Shown here: positions 5,046-6,896 of the stretch, in pieces | How the letters are laid out: every line of letters starts with the position of its first letter | How positions within the stretch are numbered: the first letter of the stretch is position 1 | Assembly (NCBI GenBank): GCA_019307545.1 | Contig: JAFDJI010000196.1 | Coordinates: 1-6,896, forward strand | Length of the DNA stretch: 6,896 nucleotides | Origin: Deltaproteobacteria bacterium | GTDB lineage: Bacteria; Myxococcota_A; UBA796; GCA-2862545 | Reading direction: 5' to 3' | Made by a program: the position numbers and the translations under genes | The notes under the pieces: model-generated | Database searches by the model: none | What the model was told of the DNA's origin: nothing | Seen by the model: only the letters and a program-made list of their open reading frames with translations

Positions 5046-6893
5046 TCAGGTCTGCCGGGAGTTTGGTGGTGCGCCGGGGGCCTCGGCACCGACCCGGTGC
5101 AAGTGGACTTCCACCATCCGCCGTCGCGCGCTCTCCTCGACGCCGTACGCCGCAGCGACCGCCTGGTCCACGCGTTCCCACAAGTCCAGGTCGACCCCCT
5201 CGCCCTGGTGGAGTTCCCGAATCAGGGGGTCGATCCCCGAGAGGGCGGGGTGGTCCGCGGGAGGGACTGGGATCACCTTCAGGAACGCGGGCAGGTAGTG
5301 GTAGGTCTCACCGCCCACGAGGATGCCCTGGTACACCGTGTTGTACAGCGCGGTGAACACCGTGCTCGCCAACACCGCCACCAGCCGTTCGAGGGTCCAG
5401 CCCACATGGGTGGGCCAGGCCACCGGGTACACGTCCTTGGTCACGAACCGGCCCTCCAGGTCGGCGACGACCCGGAGTCGAGTGGCGTGCTGGCAGAGAA
5501 TCGCCTTGGGACGAAGGAAGGTCCGGTGCAGGTCGGGCAGCGGGTTCTTCCACCGATGACGCAACTCGTCCTGGTCGTAGCGGATCCACCACCCCGCCCA
5601 CCGAACCCGGAAGGGTGCCACCTCGGTGCGACGGGATCGCGATGGACCACCCAGGTAGCGGTGGGACGGCTCTTCGAGGCGCTGTGGGGTCACGAACCGC
5701 TCCCGCAGGCCACGTTGGTGGAAAGAGCAGGTGGACACGACCTCTGCCACCTCGCCGAACCGGGGAAGTGCAAACAAAGGAGCGAGGTCGGGCCAGGTCT
5801 CGAACGGCACGAAGAGCGGATCCTCGCCCCCGACACGGGCATATTCCTCCAGGGGAACCCGGTCCCAGCGCTCCGGGCGCACAGCCAGGTCTGACGGCTT
5901 CACCACCCGGTGCACCCCCACCTCCCGCACGGGGCGCCGTACCAGGTGGAGTATGGCCGGATACACGCCCGTACCGGGAAACGGCCGTGGACTGAGCCTT
6001 GCCAGGTCGACCAGGTGGTCGAGGTGGACCGGGGATCCACCACCTACGAGAACCCGGCGAAAGCGGGCTGCGTATCGCCCCTGGAGCACCTTGTTGGGCA
6101 GGACCAGGGCCACGGCCCCGCCCTCCCCGATCTGCTCGAGGGCGCGCCAGCAAAACGCCAGGTAGAGGTCGAACGCCCCGCTGAGCTGCGGGAATTCTCG
6201 CCGCAACCGCTCGCGCAACCCCGGCTCGGCAGCCCCCATGCGTTTGGCTTCCAGGTACGGGGGGTTGGTGACCACCGCGCCGACTCCTCGGGGGGTGTCA
6301 CCCTGGCGCGCGAGCAGGTCGCCTGGCGGGCCGGTGTGGGACAGCGCGTCTATGCCACCGAACACCCGGAGGGGGGGAAGGTCCCCTCCCCCCGACCCCT
6401 GTCCCAGCGCCCACTCCACCAGTGCAGCGCGACAGCTCCACGCAGCACGGGGGTCGCGATCCCAGCCCTCTACGGCGGCCAGGGCCTTTCCCGTCGGCCA
6501 TCCGGCCTTCCGCCGCACCTCCAGGACGGCCAGGAGCAGGCTCCCGGCACCACAGGCCGGATCCAGCACCATGGGCGATGGCCACGCCTGCTCTTCGCGT
6601 CCCACCCCAGCGACCTCTGCCACCAGGGTCGCGAGGTCGGGGGGGGTGAAGAACTGCCCCAACGCCTGACGAGCTGCCGGATCGCGTACCTCGTCGTACC
6701 CCAGGCGGCCCCATAGGGGGAGCTGCGGGTCCCACCCAAGTCGACGCTCCAGGTCGCCACCCACGGGGTCCGCGGTGAGTTCGCGGCGCGCCCAAGCCTC
6801 CAGGGCCGGGTCCGCGGCGGTGACCCGCATCGCGACCTCCGCCCAACGCGCCCAGATCCAGCCGGTCACCGGGTCCGGCGGCGGTCCGCTCAC
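5046..6893 (-). CDS. N6-adenine DNA methyltransferase, Eco57I/TaqI-like, with C-terminal target-recognition region
   Basis: This 615-residue protein should transfer methyl from SAM to N6 of adenine in a specific DNA site. In order it shows GQFFTPPDLA (79-88), the element typical of N6-adenine methylases of restriction systems; SAM motif I DPACGAGS (111-118); a motif II-like acidic segment EGWDRDP (142-148); catalytic motif IV NPPY (210-213); and FDLYLAFCWRAL (241-252) leading to VALVLPNKVL (261-270). The C-terminal half resembles a TaqI-type recognition domain, including FVTKDVYPV and GETYHYLPAFLKVIP. No PD-(D/E)xK nuclease motif or helicase is seen in it, so it is a methylase alone, unlike full-length type IIG enzymes. 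The GTG at 6893 is 3 bp from the window end and the frame stays open, so the true start may lie outside; an internal ATG at 6830 is also possible. Poly-C runs of 8 and 7 interrupt the coding strand. Confidence 0.88.
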   Translation of the reverse strand: MSGPPPDPVTGWIWARWAEVAMRVTAADPALEAWARRELTADPVGGDLERRLGWDPQLPLWGRLGYDEVRDPAARQALGQFFTPPDLATLVAEVAGVGREEQAWPSPMVLDPACGAGSLLLAVLEVRRKAGWPTGKALAAVEGWDRDPRAAWSCRAALVEWALGQGSGGGDLPPLRVFGGIDALSHTGPPGDLLARQGDTPRGVGAVVTNPPYLEAKRMGAAEPGLRERLRREFPQLSGAFDLYLAFCWRALEQIGEGGAVALVLPNKVLQGRYAARFRRVLVGGGSPVHLDHLVDLARLSPRPFPGTGVYPAILHLVRRPVREVGVHRVVKPSDLAVRPERWDRVPLEEYARVGGEDPLFVPFETWPDLAPLFALPRFGEVAEVVSTCSFHQRGLRERFVTPQRLEEPSHRYLGGPSRSRRTEVAPFRVRWAGWWIRYDQDELRHRWKNPLPDLHRTFLRPKAILCQHATRLRVVADLEGRFVTKDVYPVAWPTHVGWTLERLVAVLASTVFTALYNTVYQGILVGGETYHYLPAFLKVIPVPPADHPALSGIDPLIRELHQGEGVDLDLWERVDQAVAAAYGVEESARRRMVEVHLHRVGAEAPGAPPNSRQT

Positions 6894-6896
6894 AGG

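Noticed and set aside
5040..6716. Long plus-strand open frames opposite the DNA methyltransferase (284 and 268 codons)
   Set aside because: Antisense shadows of a gene with clear methylase motifs; no domain or ribosome-binding site supports them.
5046..6893. Reading the DNA methyltransferase as a BREX PglX or a full type IIG restriction enzyme
   Set aside because: At about 615 residues it is around half the length of PglX and shows no N-terminal nuclease motif; no other BREX gene is in the window.
1..6896. tRNA, rRNA, CRISPR array, insertion sequence or integrase
   Set aside because: No repeat-spacer pattern, terminal inverted repeats with a transposase, or cloverleaf-like sequence was seen on either strand.

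Overview
The window is a compact, high-GC stretch of bacterial chromosome with six protein genes and no RNA genes, mobile elements or CRISPR. The very high G+C, GTG starts and SpoIIM-free, eukaryotic-style signalling domains (PP2C phosphatases fused to cyclic-nucleotide-binding domains, a membrane class III nucleotide cyclase) suggest a myxobacterium or related deltaproteobacterial lineage. That placement is inferred from gene content and style only.

Layout. (1) The left edge carries the 3' part of a plus-strand gene for a PP2C phosphatase with a C-terminal cNMP-binding domain. (2) A short convergent gap holds a hexanucleotide repeat and a GC-rich hairpin that runs into the next gene's stop codon. 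(3) About 3.6 kb of minus-strand genes follow in transcription order: a TrmN6-like N6-adenine methyltransferase, a complete second PP2C–cNMP-binding protein, and a two-TM Cache-like/HAMP/class III nucleotide cyclase whose likely start overlaps the phosphatase stop. (4) A divergent plus-strand gene encodes a small cysteine-rich lipoprotein with a clear lipobox. (5) A roughly 207-bp convergent gap holds two hairpins and no gene. (6) A minus-strand N6-adenine DNA methyltransferase of the Eco57I/TaqI type fills the right end and may continue past the edge.

How they may work together. The cyclase has all metal and transition-state residues, and both phosphatases have cNMP pockets with the key Glu and Arg. 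The simplest reading is a closed circuit: an extracytoplasmic signal changes cyclic nucleotide levels, and the nucleotide directly tunes one or both Ser/Thr phosphatases encoded alongside. The cyclase has Glu at the purine-selecting position normally occupied by Lys in adenylyl cyclases, so cGMP is a real possibility. The circuit is an inference; the domains, residues and gene order are visible. The lipoprotein and the DNA methyltransferase show no evident link to it.
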